Shown here: positions 27,164 to 35,457 of the stretch, in pieces
Numbering within the stretch: the first letter of the stretch is position 1
Layout of the letters: each line of letters begins with the position of its first letter
Translations under genes and position numbers: made by a program
DNA from: Taishania sp.
Lineage (GTDB): Bacteria; Bacteroidota; Bacteroidia; Flavobacteriales_D; Crocinitomicaceae
Length of the DNA: 64,000 nt
Assembly (NCBI GenBank): GCA_030150045.1
Contig: JASLGM010000039.1
Location: 1-64,000, forward strand
Reading direction: 5' to 3'
The notes under the pieces: model-generated
Told to the model about the DNA's origin: nothing
The model's database searches: none
Seen by the model: only the letters and a program-made list of their open reading frames with translations

Positions 27164-28018
27164 ATGAAATTTATTTATATCGTGGCTGCAACTATTGTAG
27201 CCCTTAGTGCTGTGTCTTGTAAAAAAGAGACTGAAAAAATTGTAGAAGTTGTAGAAAACAACGAAGCAAAAGATTTAACAAAAGTAAAAACCATTGAAGA
27301 AAATGGTCTTTCTGTAGAGATTTTTACTGCATCTGGTAAATTCGTAACTGGTTATAACGAAATCTTTTACCGTGTGAAAGATCTTTCCCTTAATGCCTAT
27401 GTCAACAACGCTACTTTGACTGCAAAGCCAATGATGTTTATGGTTGGAATGTCACACGGTTGTCCAACTATTTCAGTTGAAAAATTGACGGCTCGTCCAA
27501 ACATGTACAAAGGAGGAGTTGTTTTCACAATGGCCTCAAACGAGCAAGAATACTGGGAGTTAGGTGTTGACGTAAATCAAAACGGCACGGTGAAATCAGT
27601 AAACAGCCGTGTAGTTGTTGAAGCATCTCCTAAACGTAATGTAAGCAGTTTCTTAGCAGATGATGGTAAAAGATATACCGTTGCAATGGTTCAACCAACA
27701 AAACCAATTACAGGAATAAATACCATTTCAGCTTATATTTTTGAGCGAGTAAACGGTTCTACTTACCCAATTGTAAACGGTTACAAACTGGAATTCGACC
27801 CACGTATGCCGGGAATGGGAAATCACTCATCGCCAAACAATGTGCACATGACACAGACTTCTGCGAATGGTTTATACGAAGGTAAAGTTTCCCTTACAAT
27901 GACTGGATATTGGAAAATCAATCTTCGTTTACTTGACGATGCAGGAAATGTATTGAAAGGAGAAGAAGTGACCACCGCAAATCCTTCAAGCAGCATTTTC
28001 TTCGAGATAGAATTTTAA
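27164..28018 (+). CDS. Met/His-rich lipoprotein, probable copper-binding (YtkA/FixH-like domains)
   Basis: 284 residues with a lipoprotein signal (ALSAVSCKK, Cys about 19). There are two beta-sandwich segments. The first contains KPMMFMVGMSHGCPT (Met-rich with His and Cys); the second contains FDPRMPGMGNHSSPNNVHMTQTS and then LTMTGYWKINLRLLD, a layout resembling YtkA-like domains. Clustered Met and His residues fit a Cu(I) carrier on the periplasmic side of the outer or inner membrane. It lies 35 bp after the CNGKC gene and before the copper TonB receptor; a terminator separates it from the receptor gene. Metal identity is inferred. Confidence 0.75.
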   Translation: MKFIYIVAATIVALSAVSCKKETEKIVEVVENNEAKDLTKVKTIEENGLSVEIFTASGKFVTGYNEIFYRVKDLSLNAYVNNATLTAKPMMFMVGMSHGCPTISVEKLTARPNMYKGGVVFTMASNEQEYWELGVDVNQNGTVKSVNSRVVVEASPKRNVSSFLADDGKRYTVAMVQPTKPITGINTISAYIFERVNGSTYPIVNGYKLEFDPRMPGMGNHSSPNNVHMTQTSANGLYEGKVSLTMTGYWKINLRLLDDAGNVLKGEEVTTANPSSSIFFEIEF

Positions 28019-28025
28019 TATACAC

Positions 28026-28056
28026 AAAGGGCAAGAAATCTTGCCCTTTTTTTTCT
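28026..28056 (+). terminator. Intrinsic terminator inside the copper operon
   Basis: A 10-bp perfect stem AAAGGGCAAG / CTTGCCCTTT with a T-run that ends about 8 bp before the TonB receptor start. No promoter is seen between, so the receptor would need read-through. Confidence 0.75.
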
Positions 28057-28063
28057 TTTCAAG

Positions 28064-30058
28064 ATGAAAATTCTTTTGCTATTATGCGCTTTTCTTAGCG
28101 GATACTTACTTGCTTTTGGACAAGAAGACAGCCTCAAAAAAGGGAAACAGATAGAGCAAGTAACCATTACACAACAAAAAGGGCAGGAAAAAACGGACTT
28201 TACTGAAAGTTTGGAACGTGTTTTACAGAAGCAAGGTGCTATTGAGCTGATTCAGCGTGGGGCGTATGGTTCCGAAATTTTATTGAACGGCATGAGCACG
28301 GAACGGAGCGTCATAACTTTAGATGGTATGCGTATTCATTCAGCATGCACAGACAAAATGGATCCCATTACTTCCTATATGGATAGAAATAACATCCAAT
28401 CCATTCAAATTAATTCCGGTAGTAAAATGTCGGCGTATGGTTCTTCGATCGCTGGGAATGTGCTTTTAAAGAGTGCAAATCCGTATTATGGTGCAAAAAA
28501 AACAAGTGGCAATGTATTCACAGGAGTGGCCACAAATAATGGTTTCTTTTCAAGTGGCGGACAATTGGTATTCTCTAGTCCTCGTATCTACCTACAACCA
28601 ACTTTTTCATTTCGAAGAGCAGGAGACTACAAGGACGGATCCAATAAACGCCTTGCCCATTCTGGTTATGCGAAATGGAATGGTTCCACAAAATTAGGTG
28701 TAAAAGTAAATGACAAATCATCCCTAGAAAGTTATGCTTTGATAGATTACGCTACCAATATTGGCTATCCTGCTCTTCCCATGGACGTACGTTTAGCACA
28801 ATTACTTTTATTTAGCCAAGCATATAAATGGAGCAATGGCATTTGCCACGATCACCCCATGTCCTTTGAAGCTAAAATCTATTTCAATAGCACCAAACAT
28901 ATCATGGACGATAGCAAACGCACAAATGTTCCTATTCGTATGGATATGCCCGGTCAAACACATACGACTGGTTATCTCACTGATTTTGAAAAGCGTTTTG
29001 CCAATTCAAGTAAACTAGGCGTGAAATTAAATGGATTTTGGAATCAGTCCATCGCTGAAATGACGATGTATCCTGATGGTGAATATCCAGACATGTATAT
29101 GTACACTTGGCCGAATATTCACACTATAAACAACAATCTGTCTGTTCAATATACATTTCAAACAGGTAAGGAACATTGGTGGAACATTGGCGGAGGTCTA
29201 CAACATACATTCTACACGTTTGGGGACTCGCTCGGTTATCATACAACAACGATTTTCCACCCTGAAGTAACATGGTCACAACAACGATTAAACAGTTCTT
29301 TTTTCATCAGTTGGGTTAAAAATGTAAAAGAACAACATTTATTCACCATTCAAATGGGTTACAGTGATCGCGCACCATCCATCTCAGAAGCATTTGGTTT
29401 TTATCTATTTAACAGTTATGACCGCTATGATTATGTTGGGAATCCCTTTTTAAAAAATGAAAATAGTGTGAATGGAGAAATTAATTACACGTTTACCAGC
29501 AAAAATAAAAACCATATTGTTTCCTTTCGAGGGGCGTATTTCCACATTCAGAATTATATTTACGGGCGAATTTTGGACAACGTTTATCCCATGACTATTG
29601 GAGGCTCAGGTGTAAAGGAATATACCCAAATGCCTTTTGCGGATCAAATGAATATCCGTGGTTCGTACACCCTAAAACAGGAACAAATTTACGAAGGGAA
29701 TTGGTCCATTCAATACAGTTATGGAAAAGGGAAAGGGAACATTCAATTGCCATTTATTGCTCCAATTCAAGTGCAATGGCATAATCAATTTAACGTAAAA
29801 GGACATCTTCTTTCACTTGCTATTCAATTTCATAGTACGCAGAGAAAAGTAGGCACTTATTTTGGTGAACTTCCTACTGAAAGTTGGTATTCGATAGATC
29901 TTTCTTGGGAGAAAACTTTTCAGGTGAAATCACATCAATTGACGGCAAAAGCCGGTGTAGAAAATCTAACAAATCAATATTACTCCACTTTTAGCGATTG
30001 GAATAAAGTGCCACGTATTGGTAGGAATTTCAACTTTCAGTTGATGTATTCCTTTTAA
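28064..30058 (+). CDS. TonB-dependent receptor, probable copper importer (OprC/NosA-like)
   Basis: 664 residues with signal peptide ending LLAFGQ. The plug domain runs to about residue 140 (GSEILLNGMSTERSVITLDG), then a 22-strand-type barrel ending in the aromatic RNFNFQLMYSF. Copper motifs known from OprC are present: CxxxM as C95-TDK-M99, and HxM as H279-I-M281 in KHIMDDSKR, which resembles the HxMDNYSLR block of copper TonB receptors; HPM at 264-266 is a second candidate. It lies downstream of two likely copper-handling genes. It should take up copper or a copper chelate using TonB energy. Stop overlaps the convergent plsC by 4 bp. Confidence 0.85.
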   Translation: MKILLLLCAFLSGYLLAFGQEDSLKKGKQIEQVTITQQKGQEKTDFTESLERVLQKQGAIELIQRGAYGSEILLNGMSTERSVITLDGMRIHSACTDKMDPITSYMDRNNIQSIQINSGSKMSAYGSSIAGNVLLKSANPYYGAKKTSGNVFTGVATNNGFFSSGGQLVFSSPRIYLQPTFSFRRAGDYKDGSNKRLAHSGYAKWNGSTKLGVKVNDKSSLESYALIDYATNIGYPALPMDVRLAQLLLFSQAYKWSNGICHDHPMSFEAKIYFNSTKHIMDDSKRTNVPIRMDMPGQTHTTGYLTDFEKRFANSSKLGVKLNGFWNQSIAEMTMYPDGEYPDMYMYTWPNIHTINNNLSVQYTFQTGKEHWWNIGGGLQHTFYTFGDSLGYHTTTIFHPEVTWSQQRLNSSFFISWVKNVKEQHLFTIQMGYSDRAPSISEAFGFYLFNSYDRYDYVGNPFLKNENSVNGEINYTFTSKNKNHIVSFRGAYFHIQNYIYGRILDNVYPMTIGGSGVKEYTQMPFADQMNIRGSYTLKQEQIYEGNWSIQYSYGKGKGNIQLPFIAPIQVQWHNQFNVKGHLLSLAIQFHSTQRKVGTYFGELPTESWYSIDLSWEKTFQVKSHQLTAKAGVENLTNQYYSTFSDWNKVPRIGRNFNFQLMYSF

Positions 30059-30705
30059 GATTGATCTTGATCTAATTGTTGTCCTAACGCTACAAAAGCC
30101 GCTTCGATTTGCCCTAAAATCAAAGATATATTCGTATTCTCACCTACCCTTTGTTTTTGGCCATAAACTAACTTTGATTCAACTGGTACGATTAGATGAT
30201 CATCTTTGGGCATCGCTTTCCCCATTCCTTCCATTAGCGCGGGAATCCATGGAACGTTTGGTCTTTCGATCAATACCAAGGCAACCCCAGGTTTTAGCGC
30301 TTGTTTTACTTCTGGCTCTCCCCTTGTTCCTTCTGGAAAAATAATTAAAGAAAAACCTTTATCTAAAGCTTCTACCATCTGAAAGATGGGATCTTCCTTT
30401 ACGTTTTTCAAATCCCTTTTCCTTTTTATCAATAAGGTATTCACGAAGAAGTTCGTGATTCTTTTTTTGAATTTCGTTTTCCCAAAGTGATCCGCAGCAG
30501 CAACAGGTTTCACCTTGTGGACAATACTTCTCGGCATAGATGCCAACAAAGTCATCGTATCCAAATGACTATTGTGGTTAGCTACAATAATAAACTGTTC
30601 TTCCTCCTTCAAAAACCCTGCAACCTCCATTTTTACACCTACAAAGAGGCGTAAAAAATTTCGCATAATGAAACTGTATAAAAATTGAAGTATTAGTTTT
30701 TTCAT
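30055..30705 (-). CDS. 1-acyl-sn-glycerol-3-phosphate acyltransferase (PlsC-like)
   Basis: 216 residues from the ATG at 30705. This start shares an A with the stop of the upstream cdsA-like gene (TAATG), so it is preferred over a start 12 codons earlier. The HX4D catalytic motif is NHNSHLD, and the glycerol-phosphate motif is FPEGTRGEPEVKQALKPG. The family acylates lysophosphatidic acid to phosphatidic acid at the inner membrane. Translationally coupled to the cdsA-like gene, which suggests a shared lipid-modification task; the true acceptor could be another lysolipid. Confidence 0.88.
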   Translation of the reverse strand: MKKLILQFLYSFIMRNFLRLFVGVKMEVAGFLKEEEQFIIVANHNSHLDTMTLLASMPRSIVHKVKPVAAADHFGKTKFKKRITNFFVNTLLIKRKRDLKNVKEDPIFQMVEALDKGFSLIIFPEGTRGEPEVKQALKPGVALVLIERPNVPWIPALMEGMGKAMPKDDHLIVPVESKLVYGQKQRVGENTNISLILGQIEAAFVALGQQLDQDQS

Positions 30706-31658
30706 TAAAAAGTGGTATAATGTAAAACATAGAAAAAACAAGGAGCACTATACGCCAAACATTCTATACGGCTTAGCATTCCATTTCTTGCTACCAATTC
30801 ACTTTCCGTCTGTTTCCCTTCTAAATCCATTCGAACAGCGTTCATCACAAGTTTCCCTAGGAATCCTGATACGCCAATAACAAATCCCATCCACATGGCT
30901 TCATTAATCGAAAACGGTGTAATAAAACGTAAAGGAATAGCGATTCCTATAGTTGCAATTACCCCACCTATAAACCCTTCCCAAGTTAACTTTTTTCCTA
31001 TACCATGCAAAATATAGTGTTTTGGAAGTATCAAACGGAAAAGGTATTGAAACAAATTATTCCATTCTGTTAGGAAAACAAGGTACAGTAACAATCCACG
31101 ACCGCCAGATCGCAAGTGTAGAGTTTCAGGCAAAGAAAGTAAAAAAGCCATGTGACTTATTCCATATACAGAAAGCATGAGTACCCAATTTAACTTTGCG
31201 GAAGATTCAACTAATCGGGTTGTTTTCCCCGCCAGCACCATTCGCAGAGGTAGAAAGAGGAACATTCCAACTGGAATAAATACTAAAAAAGAGATAAACC
31301 AGCCTTTATAGGCAAAGAAATATTGAAGTGGAACAGCAAGAATAAGCCAAAATATGGCACGTCTGTCATTGTTTTCAAAGGTTAAGATAGAATAAAGTTC
31401 CCTTAGTCCTACGAAGCAAACAAAAGCAAGAATAATAAAACTTATTTCAGTAGAAATCATCGTTGCTGCAATATATACTGCTGCCATCGTCCACCAGTAT
31501 TTCACATCTTTTATAAGTTTGCCTAAAGACGTACTTTTTGCTGTAAGAGAAATCAATACAACAATGAGCGTAACAAAAAAGAGCAAGCCAATAATAAGAG
31601 CAAGCATTATTTTCATTTCACTATTGGACCAAACATCCATTCGGAACCATTCTGTCAT
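30705..31658 (-). CDS. CdsA-like phosphatidate cytidylyltransferase homologue with a degenerate signature
   Basis: 317 residues with about eight membrane helices and the general CTP_transf_1 layout (LTWEGFIGGVIATIGIAI). The C-terminal signature is altered. Where canonical enzymes have a KD pair, HGG and DRxD, this protein shows GKQTESELVARNGMLSRIE: Asp, His and both acidic/basic anchors are replaced (SRIE instead of DRxD). It may therefore be inactive, bind another substrate or have a changed metal site. Family function would be making CDP-diacylglycerol. It is coupled to plsC (TAATG). The pairing with an acyltransferase resembles ynb-type lipid clusters. Confidence 0.75.
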   Translation of the reverse strand: MTEWFRMDVWSNSEMKIMLALIIGLLFFVTLIVVLISLTAKSTSLGKLIKDVKYWWTMAAVYIAATMISTEISFIILAFVCFVGLRELYSILTFENNDRRAIFWLILAVPLQYFFAYKGWFISFLVFIPVGMFLFLPLRMVLAGKTTRLVESSAKLNWVLMLSVYGISHMAFLLSLPETLHLRSGGRGLLLYLVFLTEWNNLFQYLFRLILPKHYILHGIGKKLTWEGFIGGVIATIGIAIPLRFITPFSINEAMWMGFVIGVSGFLGKLVMNAVRMDLEGKQTESELVARNGMLSRIECLAYSAPCFFYVLHYTTF

Positions 31659-31691
31659 TTTCAGTACTTTTTCAATTCCCCTCTAAAATAA

Positions 31692-31722
31692 CAAAAAAAG
31701 GAGCACTTTTACGGTACTCCTT
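31692..31722 (-). terminator. Terminator of the paaABCD operon
   Basis: Minus-strand stem GGAGTAC / GTGCTCC (one G-T pair) followed by a T-run, just past the paaD stop. Confidence 0.75.
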
Positions 31723-31727
31723 TGCTA

Positions 31728-32213
31728 TTATTTGAGGCATTTGAAATAATCAAATGGTTCTAGGCATTCTTTACATTGATAATGTGCTTTACAAGCGGTA
31801 CTACCAAATTGAGAAACCAATCTCGTACTAGTGCCATGGCAATTAGGACATTTGATTATAGGTGGATCGGCAAACAATACACTTTTATCTATCTCATCTA
31901 CTGGAGGAGCAATTCCGTATTCAAACAATTTTTGCTTCCCATTTTCTGAAATCCAATCTGTTGTCCAAGCGGGCGCAAGTACCAATTCTACAATTGCATT
32001 GTCAATCCCTTTTTCTTTTAATAGGATAAGGATATCTTCTTCTATCGTCTGCATTGCAGGACATCCTGAATACGTAGGTGTAATTTGAATTAGAATATGT
32101 TCCGGCTTTACTTCTACCATTCTCACGATCCCAAGATCGACAATGGTTAAAACAGGTATTTCGGGATCAGAAACCCCTTCAAGCCATTTCCATATTTCTT
32201 TTTCGTCTACCAT
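31728..32213 (-). CDS. paaD: Phenylacetyl-CoA epoxidase accessory subunit PaaD
   Basis: 161 residues. The N-terminal MIP18/DUF59 domain is visible (WLEGVSDPEIPVLTIVDLGIVR, TPTYSGCPAMQTIEEDI), with a C-terminal zinc-ribbon (CPNCHGTSTR...YQCKECLEPF) typical of PaaD. PaaD is needed for maturation of the di-iron phenylacetyl-CoA epoxidase, probably in Fe delivery. The start overlaps the paaC stop by 7 bp. Last gene of the minus-strand paaABCD operon, followed by a terminator. Confidence 0.95.
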   Translation of the reverse strand: MVDEKEIWKWLEGVSDPEIPVLTIVDLGIVRMVEVKPEHILIQITPTYSGCPAMQTIEEDILILLKEKGIDNAIVELVLAPAWTTDWISENGKQKLFEYGIAPPVDEIDKSVLFADPPIIKCPNCHGTSTRLVSQFGSTACKAHYQCKECLEPFDYFKCLK

Positions 32214-32968
32214 GTCATTCCTGGATATGCGCGTTGCATATATTGTAATTCGGCTAAGATAAATCCTAAATGCTCAGAGTGCAATCCTTTTCTACCACCA
32301 TCTCTTTGCCATCCATTTACTGGAATTTGCAGTGTTGCTTCTTCTAAAACAGTTTGGACGGTTTGCATCCATTCAGTTTTCAAATCCACGTAGTCTGGAA
32401 TAATATTTCTTGCAATTAAGTTGCTTTCAGCTTCGGATTTATAGAACATTTCATCTGTATATGCCCATAAGGTATCCAAAGCATCTTGAACTCTTGTGTG
32501 AGATTCTTCAGTACCATCTCCCAAACGGATAATCCATTCCGAAGAATGTTTTAGGTGATACTTTGTTTCTTTCAATGACTTTGCAGCAATGGCTGCTATT
32601 TGTGTATCTTCACTTTTAGTAAGAGCTTCAAACAAGGGTTTCCTAAAGGCATCAAATAAAAATTGACGCATCATTGTCATACCGAAATCTCCATTTGGTT
32701 GCTCCACCAATAAGACGTTCTGATATTCTCTTTCATATCTAAGAAACGCTAGGTCATCTTCGGTCTTTCCTTCTCCTTGAATTTGAGCGGCGTATTGAAA
32801 TATAGACGTTGCTTGTCCAATAAAGTCCAAGGCAATATTTGTCATTGCGATATCTTCTTCTAAGATTGGTCCGTGACCACACCATTCTGAGAGTCGATGC
32901 CCTAAAATAAGACTATCATCACCAAGGCGTACTAAGAAGGTAAACAAATGTTGATCTTTCATTTTCAT
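32207..32968 (-). CDS. paaC: Phenylacetyl-CoA epoxidase structural subunit PaaC
   Basis: 253 residues, ferritin-like helical fold. It is recognised by LGDDSLILGHRLSEWCGHGPILEEDIA and YHLKHSSEWIIRLGDGTEESH. PaaC is the structural partner of the catalytic PaaA in the epoxidase that converts phenylacetyl-CoA to the ring-1,2-epoxide. A second ATG at 32962 (MKDQ) is possible. It sits 5 bp downstream of paaB and overlaps paaD. Confidence 0.95.
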   Translation of the reverse strand: MKMKDQHLFTFLVRLGDDSLILGHRLSEWCGHGPILEEDIAMTNIALDFIGQATSIFQYAAQIQGEGKTEDDLAFLRYEREYQNVLLVEQPNGDFGMTMMRQFLFDAFRKPLFEALTKSEDTQIAAIAAKSLKETKYHLKHSSEWIIRLGDGTEESHTRVQDALDTLWAYTDEMFYKSEAESNLIARNIIPDYVDLKTEWMQTVQTVLEEATLQIPVNGWQRDGGRKGLHSEHLGFILAELQYMQRAYPGMTW

Positions 32969-32973
32969 TAAGC

Positions 32974-33261
32974 TTACATGTGTTCAATTCCGTCTGGAAC
33001 AGTATAAAATGTTGGATGTCTGTATACTTTAGAGTCAGCCGGTTCATAAAGTGAATCTGCCTCACTTGGTTCAGAAGCGAATACTTGCTCTGAGGCAACT
33101 ACCCAAATACTGATTCCTTCAGATCTTCTTGTATACACATCACGTGCGTTAGAGATGGCCATTTCCGCATCTGCAGCGCGTAAACTTCCTACATGTTTGT
33201 GGTTTAACCCTTGTTTACTTCTAATAAACACCTCCCAAAGAGGCCAATTTGCATTTGACAT
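32974..33261 (-). CDS. paaB: Phenylacetyl-CoA epoxidase subunit PaaB
   Basis: 95 residues from the ATG at 33261, exactly the size of E. coli PaaB; the frame opens 8 codons earlier but the family begins at MSNANWPLWEVFIRSKQGL. The conserved LNHKHVGSLRAADAEMAI block is present. PaaB bridges PaaAC dimers in the epoxidase complex. It lies between paaA (31 bp gap) and paaC (5 bp gap). Confidence 0.95.
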   Translation of the reverse strand: MSNANWPLWEVFIRSKQGLNHKHVGSLRAADAEMAISNARDVYTRRSEGISIWVVASEQVFASEPSEADSLYEPADSKVYRHPTFYTVPDGIEHM

Positions 33262-33292
33262 AATGATTCTTTTATGTGCTATCAATTACTCT

Positions 33293-34234
33293 TTATGAAT
33301 TTCTTTTCGCTCTTTTTTCAGCGTATGCATTTGCGGCCTCGCGCACCCACATTCCGTTTTCTTTCGCTTTTCTTCTTGCGTCAACTCGTTCTTTGTTACA
33401 AGGTCCATTACCTTTTACCACTTGCCAAAACTCATCCCAATTGATTTCTCCAGAAACATAATGTCCTGTTTCTTCATTGAATTTCAAATCAGGATCTGGA
33501 ACTGTTAATCCAATCATTTCAGCTTGTGGAACTGTAATGTCAACAAATTTCTGACGTAATTCATCATTTGTTTCACGTTTAATTTTCCATGCCATTGATT
33601 GTGCTGTATGCTTCGATTCTGCATCATTTGGTCCAAACATCATCAATGCAGGCCACCAAAATCTGTTTAATGCATCTTGGGCCATCGCTTTTTGCTCTGG
33701 TGTACCATTTGCCAAAGTAGTCATGATTTCAAATCCTTGTCTTTGGTGGAAAGATTCTTCCTTACAAACTCTTACCATAGCGCGAGCGTAAGGGCCGTAT
33801 GAACAACGACACAAAGGCACTTGATTCATGATAGCTGCACCATCAACCAACCACCCAATAGCTCCCATATCCGCCCAAGAAAGCGTAGGGTAGTTAAAAA
33901 TAGACGAGTACTTAGCCTTACCTGAATGTAAATCATCAATAGTCTCTTCTCTATCTGCACCCAATGTTTCTGTAGCACTATATAAATACAATCCATGCCC
34001 AGCTTCATCTTGCACTTTAGCTAAAAGTACAGCCTTACGACGCAAGTTTGGAGCACGTGTAATCCAGTTACCTTCTGGCAACATGCCAACAATTTCAGAA
34101 TGCGCATGCTGTGAAATTTGACGTATTAATGTTTGTCTATAATCATCAGGCATCCAATCTCTAGGTTCTATTTTGATATCTCTATCAATCTTTTCCTGAA
34201 ATTGACGCGCAAGTTCCTCTCTATTTAATTCCAT
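33293..34234 (-). CDS. paaA: Phenylacetyl-CoA epoxidase catalytic subunit PaaA
   Basis: 313 residues from the ATG at 34234; two codons further up the frame begins with TTG. A di-iron, ferritin-like oxygenase. Iron ligands are expected in LLAKVQDEAGHGLYLY (E-x-x-H) and VCKEESFHQRQG (E-x-x-H), both visible. It uses O2 and electrons from a PaaE reductase to epoxidise phenylacetyl-CoA. A -7 box TAAATTTG on the minus strand lies 22 bp upstream of the start, and the paaE genes are divergent. Downstream catabolic genes (paaK, paaG, paaZ) are not in the window. Confidence 0.96.
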   Translation of the reverse strand: MELNREELARQFQEKIDRDIKIEPRDWMPDDYRQTLIRQISQHAHSEIVGMLPEGNWITRAPNLRRKAVLLAKVQDEAGHGLYLYSATETLGADREETIDDLHSGKAKYSSIFNYPTLSWADMGAIGWLVDGAAIMNQVPLCRCSYGPYARAMVRVCKEESFHQRQGFEIMTTLANGTPEQKAMAQDALNRFWWPALMMFGPNDAESKHTAQSMAWKIKRETNDELRQKFVDITVPQAEMIGLTVPDPDLKFNEETGHYVSGEINWDEFWQVVKGNGPCNKERVDARRKAKENGMWVREAANAYAEKRAKRNS

Positions 34235-34255
34235 AATCAAGACGTGTTACTCTTA

Positions 34256-34263
34256 CAAATTTA
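34256..34263 (-). promoter_or_regulatory. -7 box of paaABCD
   Basis: TAAATTTG on the minus strand, 21 bp before the paaA ATG. A -33 TTG at the usual distance is not evident. Confidence 0.5.
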
Positions 34264-34356
34264 GAATAATCAGTCAAATAATACCCTATTTTGAGCAGAT
34301 TAAAAGTAAAGCTAGGATGTAAACCGCTTTTTTGTAAAAAGTTTCAAATCGAATGC

Positions 34357-34364
34357 TTAAATTC
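34357..34364 (+). promoter_or_regulatory. Candidate -7 box of the paaE pair
   Basis: TAAATTCG matches 7 of 8 positions of TAnnTTTG and lies 21 bp before the ATG at 34386, arguing that translation begins there and not at 34353. Confidence 0.35.
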
Positions 34365-34385
34365 GTAGCACTAAATTGCAAGAGA

Positions 34386-35450
34386 ATGACGCCAAGATTT
34401 AACACGCTTCAAGTAATTGATATCCGTCAAGAAACAGATGAAACCGTTTCTATTGCGTTTCAAATACCTGAAAACTTAAAAGCGGACTATCACTATATAG
34501 CTGGTCAATATTTGACTTTACGCGCAACTGTAAATAACGAAGACATTCGCCGTTCTTATTCACTCTGCTCCACTCCCAATCAAAACGAATGGCGAGTAGC
34601 AGTAAAAAAACTAGAAGATGGTCGTTTCTCCTCTTTTGTGCATGAAAATCTAAAAGTAGGTGATCAGCTTGAGGTAATGACACCAATGGGAAATTTCACC
34701 TTTGAACCAAACAAAGATGCTGAAAAATCATATGCATTATTTGCCGCTGGCTCTGGGATCACGCCAATCATTGCTATATTAAAAGATATTCTTGAGAATG
34801 AACCTTTGAGTGATGTGACTTTATTTTATGGAAACAAAGGGTTTGCTTCAATCATTTTTAGAGAAGAAATTGAAGCTCTAAAGAACCTTCACATGAATCG
34901 TCTTCGCGTTGTTCACGTACTTTCTAGAGAAAGCATGGGGAATACGATTCAAAAAGGTCGTATCGACGCTATTAAATGTGGTGATTTACATACCGCTTTC
35001 TTAAAAGGTCAAAACGTAGATGCTGTTTATGTATGTGGTCCTGAAGAAATGATCGAAGCAATAAAAAATACACTTCCAGAATTAGGAATAAGCAAAGAAA
35101 ATATTCATTTCGAGATGTTCAATACAGGTTCTTCGAAAAAAGAAACCGTAAAATATGAAGGTCCTTCTATCAACGCAAACGTAAAAGTCATCATGGATGG
35201 TGAAGAATACGATCTTGCACTTGATGGAGATGGTATCAACATCCTTGAAGCTGCTCACAATGCAGGTGCAGATCTACCATATGCATGTAAAGGAGGTGTA
35301 TGTTGTACTTGTAAAGCAAAAATCATAGAGGGAGCTGCCCGAATGGATGTAAATTACGCTTTAGAAAAAGATGAAATTGAAGCTGGTTATATCCTCACTT
35401 GCCAAGCTCATCCTACTACAGAAAAATTAATAGTATCATTTGACGAATAA
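34386..35450 (+). CDS. paaE: Phenylacetyl-CoA epoxidase reductase PaaE (copy 1)
   Basis: 354 residues from the ATG at 34386 (an ATG at 34353 lies before the candidate -7 box). Domain order: FAD-binding (RRSYSLCSTP), NAD(P)-binding (AAGSGITPIIAIL; VYVCGPEEMI) and a C-terminal plant-type [2Fe-2S] ferredoxin domain with the C-x4-C-x2-C...C ligand set in YACKGGVCCTCKAK and ILTCQAHP. It passes electrons from NADPH to the PaaABC epoxidase. It is divergent from paaABCD and followed 7 bp later by a paralogue. Confidence 0.93.
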   Translation: MTPRFNTLQVIDIRQETDETVSIAFQIPENLKADYHYIAGQYLTLRATVNNEDIRRSYSLCSTPNQNEWRVAVKKLEDGRFSSFVHENLKVGDQLEVMTPMGNFTFEPNKDAEKSYALFAAGSGITPIIAILKDILENEPLSDVTLFYGNKGFASIIFREEIEALKNLHMNRLRVVHVLSRESMGNTIQKGRIDAIKCGDLHTAFLKGQNVDAVYVCGPEEMIEAIKNTLPELGISKENIHFEMFNTGSSKKETVKYEGPSINANVKVIMDGEEYDLALDGDGINILEAAHNAGADLPYACKGGVCCTCKAKIIEGAARMDVNYALEKDEIEAGYILTCQAHPTTEKLIVSFDE

Positions 35451-35457
35451 ATAAACA

